Of a DNA stretch of 64,000 bases, positions 52,597 to 62,430 are shown in pieces (the stretch's first letter is position 1; every line of letters begins with the position of its first letter). This DNA is from Vreelandella halophila. GTDB lineage: Bacteria; Pseudomonadota; Gammaproteobacteria; Pseudomonadales; Oleiphilaceae. The position numbers and the translations under genes are program-made. Where the stretch lies: contig NZ_JACHUZ010000013.1 of the NCBI RefSeq assembly GCF_019903425.1, positions 899,619-963,618 of the forward strand, read 5' to 3'. The notes under the pieces were generated by a model that saw nothing but the letters and a program-made list of their open reading frames with translations, was not told where the DNA came from and did not search any database.

Positions 52597-55500
52597 TGGC
52601 ACCGCATGGCAATCTGGGGCCCTCCGGACAGATCGCGCGGCTTTTCCAGAACAGCCGCCTTACCCCTCTACTTGCGCTGATCGGGCTGCTGCTCGGCATT
52701 GTTGCCGTCATCGTCACGCCCAAGGAGGAGGAGCCCCAGATTGACGTCACCATGGTGGACGTCATGGTGCCCTTTCCCGGGGCCAGTGCCCGGGAGGTGG
52801 AGAGCCTGATCGCCACCCCGGGCGAACAGATCCTGGACGAGATCCGGGGCGTTGAGGACATCTATTCGGTGTCACGCCAGGGCCAGGCGGTTATCACCGT
52901 GCAGTTCGAGGTGGGGCTGCCGCGGCGGGAAGCACTGGTCCGCATCCACAACAAGGTCCAGTCCAATCGCGACTGGTTCCCCGAGGGGCTGGGGGCGGGG
53001 GAACCCGTGGTCAAGCCAAGGGGCATTGATGATGTTCCGGTCATGACCCTGACCCTCTATGACCCGCAGCGGCGCCAGAGTGGCGAGGACCTGACCCGCC
53101 TCGCCCACACCCTGGAGACGGAGCTCAAGCGGGTGCCCGGTACCCGGGATATCTACACCGTCGGTGGTGTGCCGGATCGCATCGATGTGCGGGTTGAGCC
53201 GGCCAGCCTGGCCGGTTATGGCCTGGGCATCAATGATCTGCGGGAAGCGATCCGGGCCGCCAATGCCACCGGCCAGGAAACCCGGATTACCCGCGGAGGC
53301 CTGTCCATTCCGGTACAGCCCGGGGAGCCGCTCCAGCAGGTTGAGGCACTGAGGTCGCTGGTTGTGGCGCGCAACAATGGGGCTTCCGTTCACCTGTCGG
53401 ATGTGGCCTCAGTCAGCCGTGGCGGGACTGTACCGGATGCATCGGTGCAGCTGGGCTTCGGGCCGGCAGGTGAGCGTAAGCCCGGAGAACGCTATCCGGC
53501 AGTGACGCTGGCTGTGGCCAAGAAAACCGGCGAGAACGCCATCGATGTGACCACGGCTGTCTCAGACCGGCTGGAGCAGCTGCGGGGCCGGGTGATTCCG
53601 GACGACGTGGAAGTGCTCACCACACGCAACTACGGCCAGACCGCCAGCGACAAGGCGCGTAAGCTCATCTCGGACCTGATCATGGCCACCCTGTCGGTGA
53701 TGCTGCTGGTGTTGGCGTTCATGGGGTGGCGCCAGGCCATGGTGGTCGGCCTTTCGGTGCTTCTGACTCTGCTGCTGACGCTGGTGTTCTCCTGGGCATG
53801 GGGCTTCACCCTGAACCGGGTCTCGCTGTTCGCGCTCATCTTCGCCATCGGGATCCTTGTGGATGACGCCATTGTGATCGTCGAGAACGTGAACCGGCGC
53901 ATCCATAACTCTGATGACCCGGCCATCCGGGTGATTCCCACGGCAGTGGATGAGGTTGGGACCCCCACCATCATGGCGAGCCTCACCATCATGGCGGCGC
54001 TCCTGCCCATGGCGTTTGTGACCGGCCTGATGGGCCCCTATATGAGCCCCATTCCCATCAATGCCTCGGCCGGTATGGTGCTCTCGCAGCTGGTGGCGTT
54101 CATCCTGACTCCCTGGCTGGCACTGCGGCTAGTCCGTCCCCGTGACCGGGCGAAAGACACGGAGGTCGTCGAAGCGGAAGAAGTGAACCCCCGCCTTTAC
54201 CGTCTCTTCAGCCGAGTCCTGACGCCCTTCATGGGCAATCATCCCTGGCGGCGCCACGGGCTGGCATCCGGGGTCATCGCGCTCACGCTGGGCGCAGCCG
54301 CACTGCCGGTGTTCATGCTGGTGATCCTCAAGATGCTCCCCTTCGATGACAAGTCGGAGCTTCAGGTGGTGGTGGACATGCCGGAGGACACCCCCATGGA
54401 GACCACCCAGAAGGTTCTCACGGAGATGGGCGGTTACCTGGAGGGCCACGAGGCCGTCACGAACTGGCAGGCCTATGCCGGCACTGCTTCCCCCATCAAC
54501 TTCAATGGACTCGTGCGCCAGTACTATCTACGCCAGGAACCCTGGCAGGGTGACCTCCAGATCAACCTGAAGGACGAGCGGGAAAAGGCCTCCCACGATA
54601 TCGCCCAGGCCATGCGAAGCCCACTTACTGAGATCGGTGAGCGTTACGGGGCCGCCGTGAAGGTGGTTGAGGTGCCGCCGGGGCCTCCGGTGCTGTCGCC
54701 GCTGGTTGCCGAGGTCTACGGCCCCAGTCCGGAGGTGCGTGCCTGGGAGTCGGCGTCACTGGCACGGCGCATGGAAGGTGTCGAGGGGCTGGTGGATATC
54801 GACACCACGGTGGAGGCCCCCGTGGAACGCTGGCGTGTGGTGGTGGATCGCCAGCGCGCCGCCACCCTGGGCGTTTCCCAGGCCCAGGTCGTGGATCTGC
54901 TCTCCGCCACACTGGGCAAGCGCAATCTTGAATACTTTCACGATCCGAACGCCAAATACGCGGTTCCGATACGGGTGATCCTGGATGAAGGCGACAGGGC
55001 CCAGAAAGCAGCGCTGCTGTCCCTCAAGGTGCGGAGCCGTTCCGGGGATATGGTGCCGCTGGCGCAGGTGGCCTCGATCGAACCCAGCAGCTGGCCCGGT
55101 GTCATCCATCATAAGAACCTGATGCCGGTCACCTATGTCACTGCCGACATGGCCGGCGAGGTGGATTCTCCCCTGTACGGCATGTTCCGCCTGTCCGGTG
55201 AGCTGGAGGACCTCCCGCAGTACTACATCCAGCAGCCGGAGTGGCCGGACGAGGCCGCCATCAAGTGGGACGGGGAATGGCAGATCACCTATGAGACCTT
55301 CCGGGACATGGGCATCGCCTATGGGGTCGGAATCGTTGCCATCTTCCTGTTGCTGGTGGCGCAGTTCGGCTCCTACGGGTTGCCGCTGATCGTGATGATG
55401 CCCATCCCCCTGACGCTCATCGGCATCATGCCGGGCCATGCGCTGCTGGGTAAGGAGTTCACCGCCACCAGCATGATCGGCATGATCGCGCTGGCCGGTA

Positions 55501-55784
55501 TCATTGTGCGCAACTCCATCCTGCTGGTGGTGTTCATCCGGGACCTGCTGCACGAGGGCAGGCCGCTGGAGGAGGCGGTGGTCATGGCCAGCGCCGTGCG
55601 CATCAAGCCCATAGCGCTGACTGCCGTTTCCGCGATGCTGGGGGCGTTCTTCATCCTGACGGATCCGATCTTCAACGGTCTGGCGATCTCGCTGATCTTC
55701 GGCCTGGCCATGTCCACCCTGCTGACGGTGATCGTGGTGCCGCTGGCCTACTATCTGTTCATCGGTGAACGGGAGGTGCGCTGA
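52596..55784 (+). CDS. RND efflux permease (second system)
   Basis: This 1062-residue RND permease has 12 predicted TM segments. TM1 follows a cytosolic lead (SGQIARLFQNSRLTPLLAL), and the porter motif is VMVPFPGASAREVESL. TM4 carries the intact VDDAIVIVENVNRRI acidic pair, so the proton relay is canonical in contrast to the first pump. TM10-11 has GIIVRNSILLVVFIRDLL, with Arg instead of the usual Lys before Asn. The sequence lies nearer to acridine-type and metal/biocide RND branches than to AcrB. It shares its operon only with the adaptor. Its 3' end overlaps the convergent hydrolase by 26 bases. Confidence 0.92.
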   Translation: MAPHGNLGPSGQIARLFQNSRLTPLLALIGLLLGIVAVIVTPKEEEPQIDVTMVDVMVPFPGASAREVESLIATPGEQILDEIRGVEDIYSVSRQGQAVITVQFEVGLPRREALVRIHNKVQSNRDWFPEGLGAGEPVVKPRGIDDVPVMTLTLYDPQRRQSGEDLTRLAHTLETELKRVPGTRDIYTVGGVPDRIDVRVEPASLAGYGLGINDLREAIRAANATGQETRITRGGLSIPVQPGEPLQQVEALRSLVVARNNGASVHLSDVASVSRGGTVPDASVQLGFGPAGERKPGERYPAVTLAVAKKTGENAIDVTTAVSDRLEQLRGRVIPDDVEVLTTRNYGQTASDKARKLISDLIMATLSVMLLVLAFMGWRQAMVVGLSVLLTLLLTLVFSWAWGFTLNRVSLFALIFAIGILVDDAIVIVENVNRRIHNSDDPAIRVIPTAVDEVGTPTIMASLTIMAALLPMAFVTGLMGPYMSPIPINASAGMVLSQLVAFILTPWLALRLVRPRDRAKDTEVVEAEEVNPRLYRLFSRVLTPFMGNHPWRRHGLASGVIALTLGAAALPVFMLVILKMLPFDDKSELQVVVDMPEDTPMETTQKVLTEMGGYLEGHEAVTNWQAYAGTASPINFNGLVRQYYLRQEPWQGDLQINLKDEREKASHDIAQAMRSPLTEIGERYGAAVKVVEVPPGPPVLSPLVAEVYGPSPEVRAWESASLARRMEGVEGLVDIDTTVEAPVERWRVVVDRQRAATLGVSQAQVVDLLSATLGKRNLEYFHDPNAKYAVPIRVILDEGDRAQKAALLSLKVRSRSGDMVPLAQVASIEPSSWPGVIHHKNLMPVTYVTADMAGEVDSPLYGMFRLSGELEDLPQYYIQQPEWPDEAAIKWDGEWQITYETFRDMGIAYGVGIVAIFLLLVAQFGSYGLPLIVMMPIPLTLIGIMPGHALLGKEFTATSMIGMIALAGIIVRNSILLVVFIRDLLHEGRPLEEAVVMASAVRIKPIALTAVSAMLGAFFILTDPIFNGLAISLIFGLAMSTLLTVIVVPLAYYLFIGEREVR

Positions 55785-56679
55785 GCGCTTCCTGGATACG
55801 CTGGAACAGATCCCCCTGGAAGGGCCGGCTCAGGGGATAGAAATGGCCGGAGTGGGGGAGCATGGTGAGTTCGGCATCAGGGAGTGTCGCGGCGAGGTGC
55901 CGGGCATAGGCCGGGGGCAGAAGCTGGTCCTCGGCCCCCTGGTGGATCAGTGTCGGCGTGCGGATATCACCGAGGCGGAACCCCCAGTCGCCCATTTCCG
56001 TGAGCAGGTCCGTGGCGATGGCGCGGGCGCCTGAATTGAGGCAGGCCAGCTGGCTGGCGCGGAAGCGCCGGACCTGGCCCGGATCCGCGAGTATGGCGTG
56101 GTCGGCATCGCTGAACAGGCTGCGTGCCCGGGCCATGTAGAAGTCCGGCCGCCGCTGGGCAATGGCGGTGATCAGCGCGACAGTCGCCCGGAACAGGGCC
56201 TGACTGATGTCCGCGATGAGAGGGCCGGGCCAGAGCGTGCGCAGCAGCAGCCGGCGGGCGCCCGCCATCTCCCGGAAATGGGTATAGCTGGAGAGCAGTA
56301 CCGCCAGCCGTATCCGCCCGGGCAGTTCATGGGCGGCTGCCAGGGTGCGGGATCCGCCGCTGGACCAGCCCATGTGGACGCAGCGCTCAATACCCAGGTG
56401 ATCCAGGAACAGGGCCAGGTCCCGGGGGTAGTCGAGCAGTATCCGGTCCTGCTGGTAGCTGGAGCCGCGGATGCCGGGCCTGTCCAGGGCGAGGACCCGC
56501 AACCCGGCGATCCGGGCCTGTTCATGGAAGAACAGGACCTCCAGCGCCGAGCCGGGCATGCCGTGCGCGTAGACCACCGGGATGCCAGCCTCCGCGCCAG
56601 CTTCCAGTCCCACCAGTTGCCGGTTATCCGGAGTCCGCAGGGTGTGGACCCGGGTGGGCTCGTCCATGCCGGTGCTCAT
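55759..56679 (-). CDS. Alpha/beta hydrolase
   Basis: The 306-residue hydrolase starts MSTGMDEPTRVHTLRTPD. It has the oxyanion motif VVYAHGMPGSALEV, LALDRPGIRGSSYQ, nucleophile elbow VHMGWSSGGSRTLAAA (Ser in GWSSGG), and a C-terminal TLIHQGAEDQLLPPAYARHLA with the acid residue, then LPHSGHFYPL with the catalytic His. All triad positions are present. The substrate is unknown. It overlaps the DMT transporter stop by 4 bases on the same strand, so the two are probably cotranscribed. Its 3' end overlaps the RND permease gene. Confidence 0.85.
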   Translation of the reverse strand: MSTGMDEPTRVHTLRTPDNRQLVGLEAGAEAGIPVVYAHGMPGSALEVLFFHEQARIAGLRVLALDRPGIRGSSYQQDRILLDYPRDLALFLDHLGIERCVHMGWSSGGSRTLAAAHELPGRIRLAVLLSSYTHFREMAGARRLLLRTLWPGPLIADISQALFRATVALITAIAQRRPDFYMARARSLFSDADHAILADPGQVRRFRASQLACLNSGARAIATDLLTEMGDWGFRLGDIRTPTLIHQGAEDQLLPPAYARHLAATLPDAELTMLPHSGHFYPLSRPFQGDLFQRIQEALSAPPVHR

Positions 56680-57545
56680 GCCGCCGCTTCCTTCAGGCGA
56701 GGACGGAAATGCTGGTTAACCCAGAGCGAGACGCCAATCAGCCCACCGCCGAGAGCCAGGGCGAACAGGTCGGCATCCCGGTTCCAGATCAGCAGGTTCA
56801 CCAGCAGCCCCGCCGGTACCAGGGCATTGTTCATGACCGCCAGCGTCCCCGCATCCACTTTCCGCGCTCCCTGGTTCCAGAAGAAGAGTCCGGCCCCGGA
56901 GGCGGCGAAGCCCAGCCAGCCGAGGACCAGCCACTGCCAGGGCGTGGCGGGCAGCATCTCGCGGTCCCCGAAAGCCAGGAAGGAGGGCAGCGCCACCAGT
57001 ATGGCGCCCAGGAAGAAGTAGCCGAACAGTCGCCAGGCCGGCGCTTCCAGTGAATAGCGCTCATAGAGGCGGCGATAGCCCACCTGCCCGGCAGCGAAGG
57101 CGAGGTTGGCCCCCTGCAGCATGACAAAGCCGGTTATGTAGGACTCACTGAGGCCATCGTAGCGGATGATCGCCGCCCCCAGTGTGGCCAGTGCGGCAGC
57201 CATAAGGGCTACCGGGGCAAACCGGCGGTGGAGGGCGTCATCCATAAGCGTGATGTAGATGGGCGTGAAGACCGTGAACAGCAACACCTCCGGCACCGTC
57301 AGGAAGGCGAATGAGCGGTACAGCAGTAGGTAGGTGATGCCGAACTGGCTGGCGCCGACCAGCATCATCCCCAGCCGGAAGCCGCCTGGAACGCCGCGCC
57401 AGCGCAGAAGCGGCAGGAACACCAACGCGCCGCACAGCACACGGGTCAGCACGGCGAAGTCGTTGTCCACGTTCCCGGCGAGATAGACGCCGATCAGGCT
57501 GAAGGAAAAGGCCCAGAGAATGGTGACGAGAACAAGGATGATCAT
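56676..57545 (-). CDS. EamA/DMT superfamily transporter
   Basis: The 289-residue protein has ten hydrophobic helices, the layout of the drug/metabolite transporter family. It starts MIILVLVTILWAFSFSLIGVY, in which the first helix carries the family WaFsf pattern. The fourth helix region TVPEVLLFTVFTPIYITLMDDAL and the second EamA repeat (LQGANLAFAAGQVGYRRLYE, then WLVLGWLGFAASGAGLFFWNQGARK) are typical. The substrate is unknown and probably an amino acid or metabolite. It sits between a hydrolase and a flavoprotein gene on the same strand. Confidence 0.87.
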   Translation of the reverse strand: MIILVLVTILWAFSFSLIGVYLAGNVDNDFAVLTRVLCGALVFLPLLRWRGVPGGFRLGMMLVGASQFGITYLLLYRSFAFLTVPEVLLFTVFTPIYITLMDDALHRRFAPVALMAAALATLGAAIIRYDGLSESYITGFVMLQGANLAFAAGQVGYRRLYERYSLEAPAWRLFGYFFLGAILVALPSFLAFGDREMLPATPWQWLVLGWLGFAASGAGLFFWNQGARKVDAGTLAVMNNALVPAGLLVNLLIWNRDADLFALALGGGLIGVSLWVNQHFRPRLKEAAA

Positions 57546-57554
57546 ACGCTGCTC

Positions 57555-58736
57555 CTAGACCGCCTGGCCGGCGGCGACGCCGGAGGCCCAGGCCCACTGG
57601 AAATTATGCCCGCCGAGGTGGCCGGTGACGTCCACCACCTCGCCGATGAAGAAAAGCCCGGGCTGGTCGTGGACTTCCATGGTCTTAGAGGACAGCGAGC
57701 GGGTATCCACGCCGCCCAGAGTAACCTCGGCGGTCCGGTAGCCCTCAGTGCCCGCCGGTGTCAGCTGCCAGCCATTCAGGGTCTGCGCCGCCTGCGTCAG
57801 GTCCACCCTGCTGAAATGCTGGAGTGGGGCCTGCCATCCCTGGAGCTCCGTGAAGGCCTGGGCGAAGCGCTTGGGCAGTTCACCGCCCAAGGCGCGCGCG
57901 ATGCCTCGATTGGGGTGATCGCGGCGTTGGTCCGCCAGCCACTGGTCCGCATCCCGGTCCGGAAGCAGGTCGATGGTCAGGGCGTCGCCGGGTTCCCAGA
58001 AGCTTGAGATCTGCAGCATGGCCGGGCCACTCAGCCCCTTGTGCGTCACCAGCATGGGCTCCTGGAACCGCTCCCCGTTACAACGGACCGCGACCGGGCA
58101 GCTGATGCCGGCTAGGGGCGCCAGTTGTTGCTTCAGTTCCGGCGTCAGTGTGAACGGAACCAGACCGGCGCGGGTGGGAATGATATCGAGCCCGAACTGG
58201 CGTGCCAGCTCATAGCCGAAACCAGTGGCCCCCATGGTGGGAATCGAAAGCCCGCCGCAGGCCACGACCAGGGCCTCCGAGTGGAAGTCCCCGGCGCTGG
58301 TGTTCAGGGTGTAGCCGCCATCCTGGGGACTGACGGTCTCCACCGTCGTGCGGGTCATCACATCGACGCCCGCCCACTCGGCCTCGGTCATGAGAAGATC
58401 CACAATCTCCTTGCTTGAGTCCTGGCAGAACAGCTGGCCAGCGGCCTTTTCCTCGTGTTCGATGCCATGGCGTTCGACCAGCTCAAGGAAGTGTTCCGGG
58501 GTATAGCGCTTAAGGGCGGAAATGCAGAATCCGGGGTTGTCCGACAGAAAGTTCGCCGGGGTGCTGTTGAGGTTGGTAAAATTGCACCGTCCCCCTCCGG
58601 ACATCAGGATCTTGCGCCCGGGGCGGCGGGCGTGTTCGATCACCAGCACGCTGCGGCCACGATAGCCGGCGGTGGCGGCGCACATGAGCCCGGCGGCGCC
58701 GGCGCCGATGATGATGACATCGTAGGTCGTGGGCAT
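57555..58736 (-). CDS. NAD(P)/FAD-dependent oxidoreductase (BaiN/YhiN, HI0933 family)
   Basis: This 393-residue flavoprotein begins DVIIIGAGAAGLMCAATAGYRG, the FAD Rossmann motif, followed by ILMSGGGRCNFTN, the hallmark of the BaiN/YhiN/HI0933 group. Further features are EALVVACGGLSIPTMGATGFGY, HKGLSGPAMLQISSFW and the C-terminal GLFFIGEVVDVTGHLGGHNFQWAWASG. Substrates of this family are not settled, although BaiN-type proteins are reported to act on steroid rings. It is divergent from the FabR-like gene. Confidence 0.93.
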   Translation of the reverse strand: MPTTYDVIIIGAGAAGLMCAATAGYRGRSVLVIEHARRPGRKILMSGGGRCNFTNLNSTPANFLSDNPGFCISALKRYTPEHFLELVERHGIEHEEKAAGQLFCQDSSKEIVDLLMTEAEWAGVDVMTRTTVETVSPQDGGYTLNTSAGDFHSEALVVACGGLSIPTMGATGFGYELARQFGLDIIPTRAGLVPFTLTPELKQQLAPLAGISCPVAVRCNGERFQEPMLVTHKGLSGPAMLQISSFWEPGDALTIDLLPDRDADQWLADQRRDHPNRGIARALGGELPKRFAQAFTELQGWQAPLQHFSRVDLTQAAQTLNGWQLTPAGTEGYRTAEVTLGGVDTRSLSSKTMEVHDQPGLFFIGEVVDVTGHLGGHNFQWAWASGVAAGQAV

Positions 58737-58819
58737 GATAGGGCTGGCCTGTCTGAATGGGCTGCATGAGCGCGTATTCTAAGGCCCGCGAACCCGAGTG
58801 AACCAGTGGAAAGAGGCCG

Positions 58820-59461
58820 ATGATCGGACCCGGAACCCAGTCCATCCCGGAAGGGAAGATGAAACTGCTCCAGGCATCCTTGCGCCTGGTCACCAGCAGT
58901 CGCAGCATCAGTTCGCTGGGCATCCGGGAGCTGGCCCGTGAGGCCGGCCTCAATCCCAACACCTTCTACCGCCACTTCTCGGATCTCGATGACTTCGGTC
59001 TGTTCGTGCTCGAGTGCATCGCCTCCGAGGTCAAGCGCCAGGTCCGGCGCCTGCGCACAGCGGCGGCCACTTCGGATCAGGCGGCCCACGATTCGGTCTA
59101 TTTCGTATACGAGTACTTCCGCGTCAACCCGGCGGTGGTCATGGTCGCGGTCCGGGAGTTGCACGGACCCTCACTGGTGCTCCGGCAGGCCCTGGCGCGG
59201 CAGCTGGAGGAGGCGGCCACGGAGATGGCCGATGACGTGACCGAGCGGCAACTGGTGCCCCAGGTGGACCGGACCACAGTGCTGGACATCGCCCGGACCG
59301 TGGTCCGGTTCATGCTTTTCCGGGGCATGGATTACATCGAGTATCCGGAGCAGCAGAGGGCCATCCAGAAGGAGACGGAGCGCTTTCTGCACCGCCAGTT
59401 CATGGGCGCCATGGCCGAGATACTGGCGCCGGATCTGGACGCGAGGTTGGCGGGTTCCTAG
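58820..59461 (+). CDS. TetR family regulator, FabR-like
   Basis: The 213-residue protein has a TetR HTH, SISSLGIRELAREAGLNPNTFYRHFSDLDDFGLFVLE, which matches E. coli FabR ([20 protein letters not shown]) well. The effector half continues YEYFRVNPAVVMVAVRELHGPSLVLRQALARQLEEAA in FabR style. FabR and its Pseudomonas counterpart DesT repress unsaturated fatty acid synthesis or desaturase genes in response to acyl thioesters. A desaturase is not next to it, so the target is probably elsewhere. The start ATG 58820 lies in the divergent gap with the BaiN gene. Confidence 0.8.
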   Translation: MIGPGTQSIPEGKMKLLQASLRLVTSSRSISSLGIRELAREAGLNPNTFYRHFSDLDDFGLFVLECIASEVKRQVRRLRTAAATSDQAAHDSVYFVYEYFRVNPAVVMVAVRELHGPSLVLRQALARQLEEAATEMADDVTERQLVPQVDRTTVLDIARTVVRFMLFRGMDYIEYPEQQRAIQKETERFLHRQFMGAMAEILAPDLDARLAGS

Positions 59462-59466
59462 CGTAT

Positions 59467-61326
59467 TCAGGCCAGTTCCCCGCCGCTGTCGACCATGACC
59501 CGGTTGCGCCCGGAGTGCTTGGCGGCGTAGAGGGCCTGGTCGGCATCCTGGAACAGGCTCTGGCTGATATTGGCCACCTCGGGAACCCGGCCGCTGACAC
59601 CGATGCTCAGCGTCAGGTGGATGGTTTCCTGTGAGATCGGGAAGGGGGTTTCGGCCACGTGCTGGCGGATCCGTTCGGCCACACAGCGAGCCCCCTCAAC
59701 ACCGGTATCCGGAAGTACTACCGCGAACTCCTCGCCACCATAACGGGCCACTATATCCTCAGGGCGCGTCACCAGGCTGGCAATGCACTCCGCCACCACC
59801 CGCAGGCAGTCGTCACCCACCAGATGCCCGTAACGGTCATTGAAGGCCTTGAAGTGGTCAATGTCCAGGACCATAACGGACAGCGGCTGCCGGTAACGGA
59901 AGGCTTCCACGCAGTAGTTCGGGAAGACCTCCTCGAAGTAGCCACGGTTGCGCAGGCCAGTGAGCGCATCCGTGGTGCTGAACTCCAGAAGCTTGGCGTT
60001 GGCGGCTTCCAGGGCCTGGGTACGCTCATGCACCCGGTGCTCAAGACGGGTATTGGCCTCTTCCTGGACCCGCAGCGTCTCCGCCTGGGCCATACGGGCA
60101 TTGCGCTCCTCGTACAGGGCCTGGTTCTGGGCTTCCAGGGCTGCCTGCTTCTCCTTGTTCAGGCGATCGGCAATGGCGAACGAAAGCAGGATGACCCCGA
60201 GGGCCGAGCCCACCTGGACCGCGTTCTGGGTGAACACATTGTTGGGCACCAGGGCGAATTTGCTCAGGGCCAGGATGATGCCCCCGGTAAGCATGGCAAA
60301 CCAGGCCACTGTGTAGTAACGCGCCGCCCTGACTCCTGCCATGAGCCGCACAATACCAACCAGCAGCATCAGGCAGCAGGCCACGAAGGCGACGCCGATG
60401 CTCCCCAGGACGATGGTGCTGAAGGGTATATAGAGCGCCGCCAGGATGATGAGTGTGGCGGCGGCATTCAGGTTCCAGATGGCGCGCAGCAGGAAGGGGT
60501 GGTTGTCGGTATTGATGGACAGGAAGCGGACGGTGAACAGGGAGCCGAACACCACCACGCACATCAGGAAGATCATCATCAGCTGGTTGTTCCACCAGGT
60601 CGCGCCGGGCCAGAGGAACTGGTAGGCGAGCCCGCCAAGCGTAGCCAGGAACAGGGGCATGGCGGAGATGTAACCGATGTAGTAGAGAAAGGCCCGTTCG
60701 CGTACCGCGATATAGACGAAGATGTGGTAGAAGATCATGGCCACGGCAATACCGAAGTAGACGCCCTGGAACAAGAGATCGGACTGTTCATAGGCAAGGA
60801 AAGCTTCCGGCTTCCAGAGGGTCAGCGGGACCTGCATGGAACTGCCTGTATCCACCCGCATGAACACGGTCAGCGTTTCCTTCGGGCCGAGTTCCAGCGG
60901 TGCCACAAAATTACGGTGTTCGAGGGGGCGCTCCCAGAACGGCAGTTGATTGCCCATGGTCTGCGTCTGCACGGTCTCGCCATCGCTGATCACATGCAGA
61001 TCAATGTGGTGCAGGGCCGGGTAACCGATTTCAAGATAGGGGCTGAGTGCGGCATCCGTGGGGTTATGGATCCGGCTCCGGAACCAGTAGGGCTCATCCA
61101 CATAGCCGTGACTGATGGAGGGTGGCTGTTCCTGGTTCCATGCGCCGGATGGCAGGCTGCGGACCTCGTCGAGGCTGGCGTCGCCACTGGTGTCGACCCA
61201 CGACTGGGTATGGCCCTCCAGTGCGAGGTTCTGTTCGCTCCCGGACCACTGGGCAGTCGTGGCGGACGCGAACCCTGCCAGCAGCAGGAGCCCGAAAAGT
61301 AGTAACCGAATCAGTGTGCGGCTCAT
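59467..61326 (-). CDS. Diguanylate cyclase with 7TM-DISM sensory module
   Basis: I prefer ATG 61326 (MSRTLIRLLLFGLLLLAG), which has AAGGGA nine bases upstream; the ATG at 61335 is too close to that site. The 619-residue protein has a signal peptide, a periplasmic 7TMR-DISM extracellular 2 domain (about 30-165, with PYWFRSRIHNPT), seven membrane helices (about 180-390), a coiled coil and a C-terminal GGDEF domain with GGEEF at 530-534 and inhibitory RPED five residues before. It is therefore a membrane-bound, active cyclase that would respond to a periplasmic carbohydrate or polymer ligand. It is convergent with the FabR-like gene. Confidence 0.93.
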   Translation of the reverse strand: MSRTLIRLLLFGLLLLAGFASATTAQWSGSEQNLALEGHTQSWVDTSGDASLDEVRSLPSGAWNQEQPPSISHGYVDEPYWFRSRIHNPTDAALSPYLEIGYPALHHIDLHVISDGETVQTQTMGNQLPFWERPLEHRNFVAPLELGPKETLTVFMRVDTGSSMQVPLTLWKPEAFLAYEQSDLLFQGVYFGIAVAMIFYHIFVYIAVRERAFLYYIGYISAMPLFLATLGGLAYQFLWPGATWWNNQLMMIFLMCVVVFGSLFTVRFLSINTDNHPFLLRAIWNLNAAATLIILAALYIPFSTIVLGSIGVAFVACCLMLLVGIVRLMAGVRAARYYTVAWFAMLTGGIILALSKFALVPNNVFTQNAVQVGSALGVILLSFAIADRLNKEKQAALEAQNQALYEERNARMAQAETLRVQEEANTRLEHRVHERTQALEAANAKLLEFSTTDALTGLRNRGYFEEVFPNYCVEAFRYRQPLSVMVLDIDHFKAFNDRYGHLVGDDCLRVVAECIASLVTRPEDIVARYGGEEFAVVLPDTGVEGARCVAERIRQHVAETPFPISQETIHLTLSIGVSGRVPEVANISQSLFQDADQALYAAKHSGRNRVMVDSGGELA

Positions 61327-61387
61327 AATCAGCATCCCTTTCCCGCTCAGTGTAGTGGGGGCTCAGGGATACCGTGTTGCTCTCTGG

Positions 61388-62263
61388 TTACCGCCCGTAA
61401 CCGACGAAGTCGGCCAGGTAATCAATGCTGGCGTCTGCCTGGCGGTAGACCAGATACAGGGTCTTGTGGACCCCTTCCTCACCCAGGCGCCGTGTGGCAA
61501 TGGGGTGGCTGTCGCGATAGCGCTCAGCCAGCCAGTCCGGAAGGGTGCAGACACCCCGGTTGGCCGCCACCAGCTGAAGCATGATCTCCATGGCTTCCAC
61601 CTCCTGCTGGTGGACCGGTTCCAGCCCGGCAGGCGAGAGGAAGTGCGTGAACACGTCCAGCCGTTCCCGGGCCACCGGGAAATGGATAAGCCGGGCCTGG
61701 CTGAGCCGGTCCGGGGTGACGGTGCCGCCGCCGGCCAGGGGGTTTTCTGAGGCGGCAACCAGCATCAACTCATAGTCAAACACCGGTGTGTGGCAGAGCG
61801 CTTCACTGAATACAGGATCACTGGTGATCAGAATGTCGATGCGGTGCTGGGTCAGTGCCTCCAGGCCGTTGAAGCGGAACTTCTGGATCACGTCCAGGTC
61901 CACGTCCGGCCAACGTCGCAGATAGGGCTGGACAACCGTCAGAAGCCACTCGTAGCAGGGATGGCATTCCATGCCGATACGCAGGCGCCCGCGCCGTCCT
62001 TCACCGAAGGCGCGCAGGGTGGCGTCCGCCTCCTGCAGGCGGGGCAGCAGCTGCTGGCCCAGTTCGAGCAGGTAGTTGCCGGCCTGGGTCAGCTGCAGGC
62101 GCCGGCCCTGTTTGGACCACAGCCGGGCCCCGCTCTGCTCCTCCAACTTGTGCATGGCATGAGAGAGGGCCGACTGCGTCAGGCACAGGTGGCTGGCGGC
62201 TTCACCCAGGGTGCCCTTTTCGTGCAGGGCCATGAGGATTTCAAGATGATGACGCTGAATCAT
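61388..62263 (-). CDS. metR: LysR family regulator MetR
   Basis: This 291-residue protein matches E. coli MetR closely: the N-terminal winged helix MIQRHHLEILMALHEKGTL, TQSALSHAMHKLEEQSGARLW, and the effector domain LRIGMECHPCYEWL with LTVVQPYLRRWPDVDLD. The motifs ITSDPVFSEALCHTPVFDYELMLV and FPVARERLDVFTHFLSPAGLEPV are shared. MetR activates methionine synthesis genes with homocysteine as coeffector. The target metE or metH is not in the window. A GAAAT-N-ATTTTC-like element at about 62288-62301 may be an operator. Confidence 0.88.
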   Translation of the reverse strand: MIQRHHLEILMALHEKGTLGEAASHLCLTQSALSHAMHKLEEQSGARLWSKQGRRLQLTQAGNYLLELGQQLLPRLQEADATLRAFGEGRRGRLRIGMECHPCYEWLLTVVQPYLRRWPDVDLDVIQKFRFNGLEALTQHRIDILITSDPVFSEALCHTPVFDYELMLVAASENPLAGGGTVTPDRLSQARLIHFPVARERLDVFTHFLSPAGLEPVHQQEVEAMEIMLQLVAANRGVCTLPDWLAERYRDSHPIATRRLGEEGVHKTLYLVYRQADASIDYLADFVGYGR

Positions 62264-62430
62264 GAGCGTAACTCACGGATCGAATAGAAATAATCATTTT
62301 CCATCATCGATTGCCGTGGGTAAAGTGTAACCAGCATCAAGGCGCGGGTTCAGGGAAGAGCGGGTTTGCCCGCGCATTGTGATGCCGCCGGTTACCGGTC
62401 AGGCTCCTCGGCTGGCCGGCAGCCCCTTCC

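Noticed and set aside
59659-61302. A 547-residue plus-strand frame opposite the 7TM-DISM cyclase
   Set aside because: The cyclase has full family motifs; the antisense frame is acidic and His/Gln-rich without domain features.
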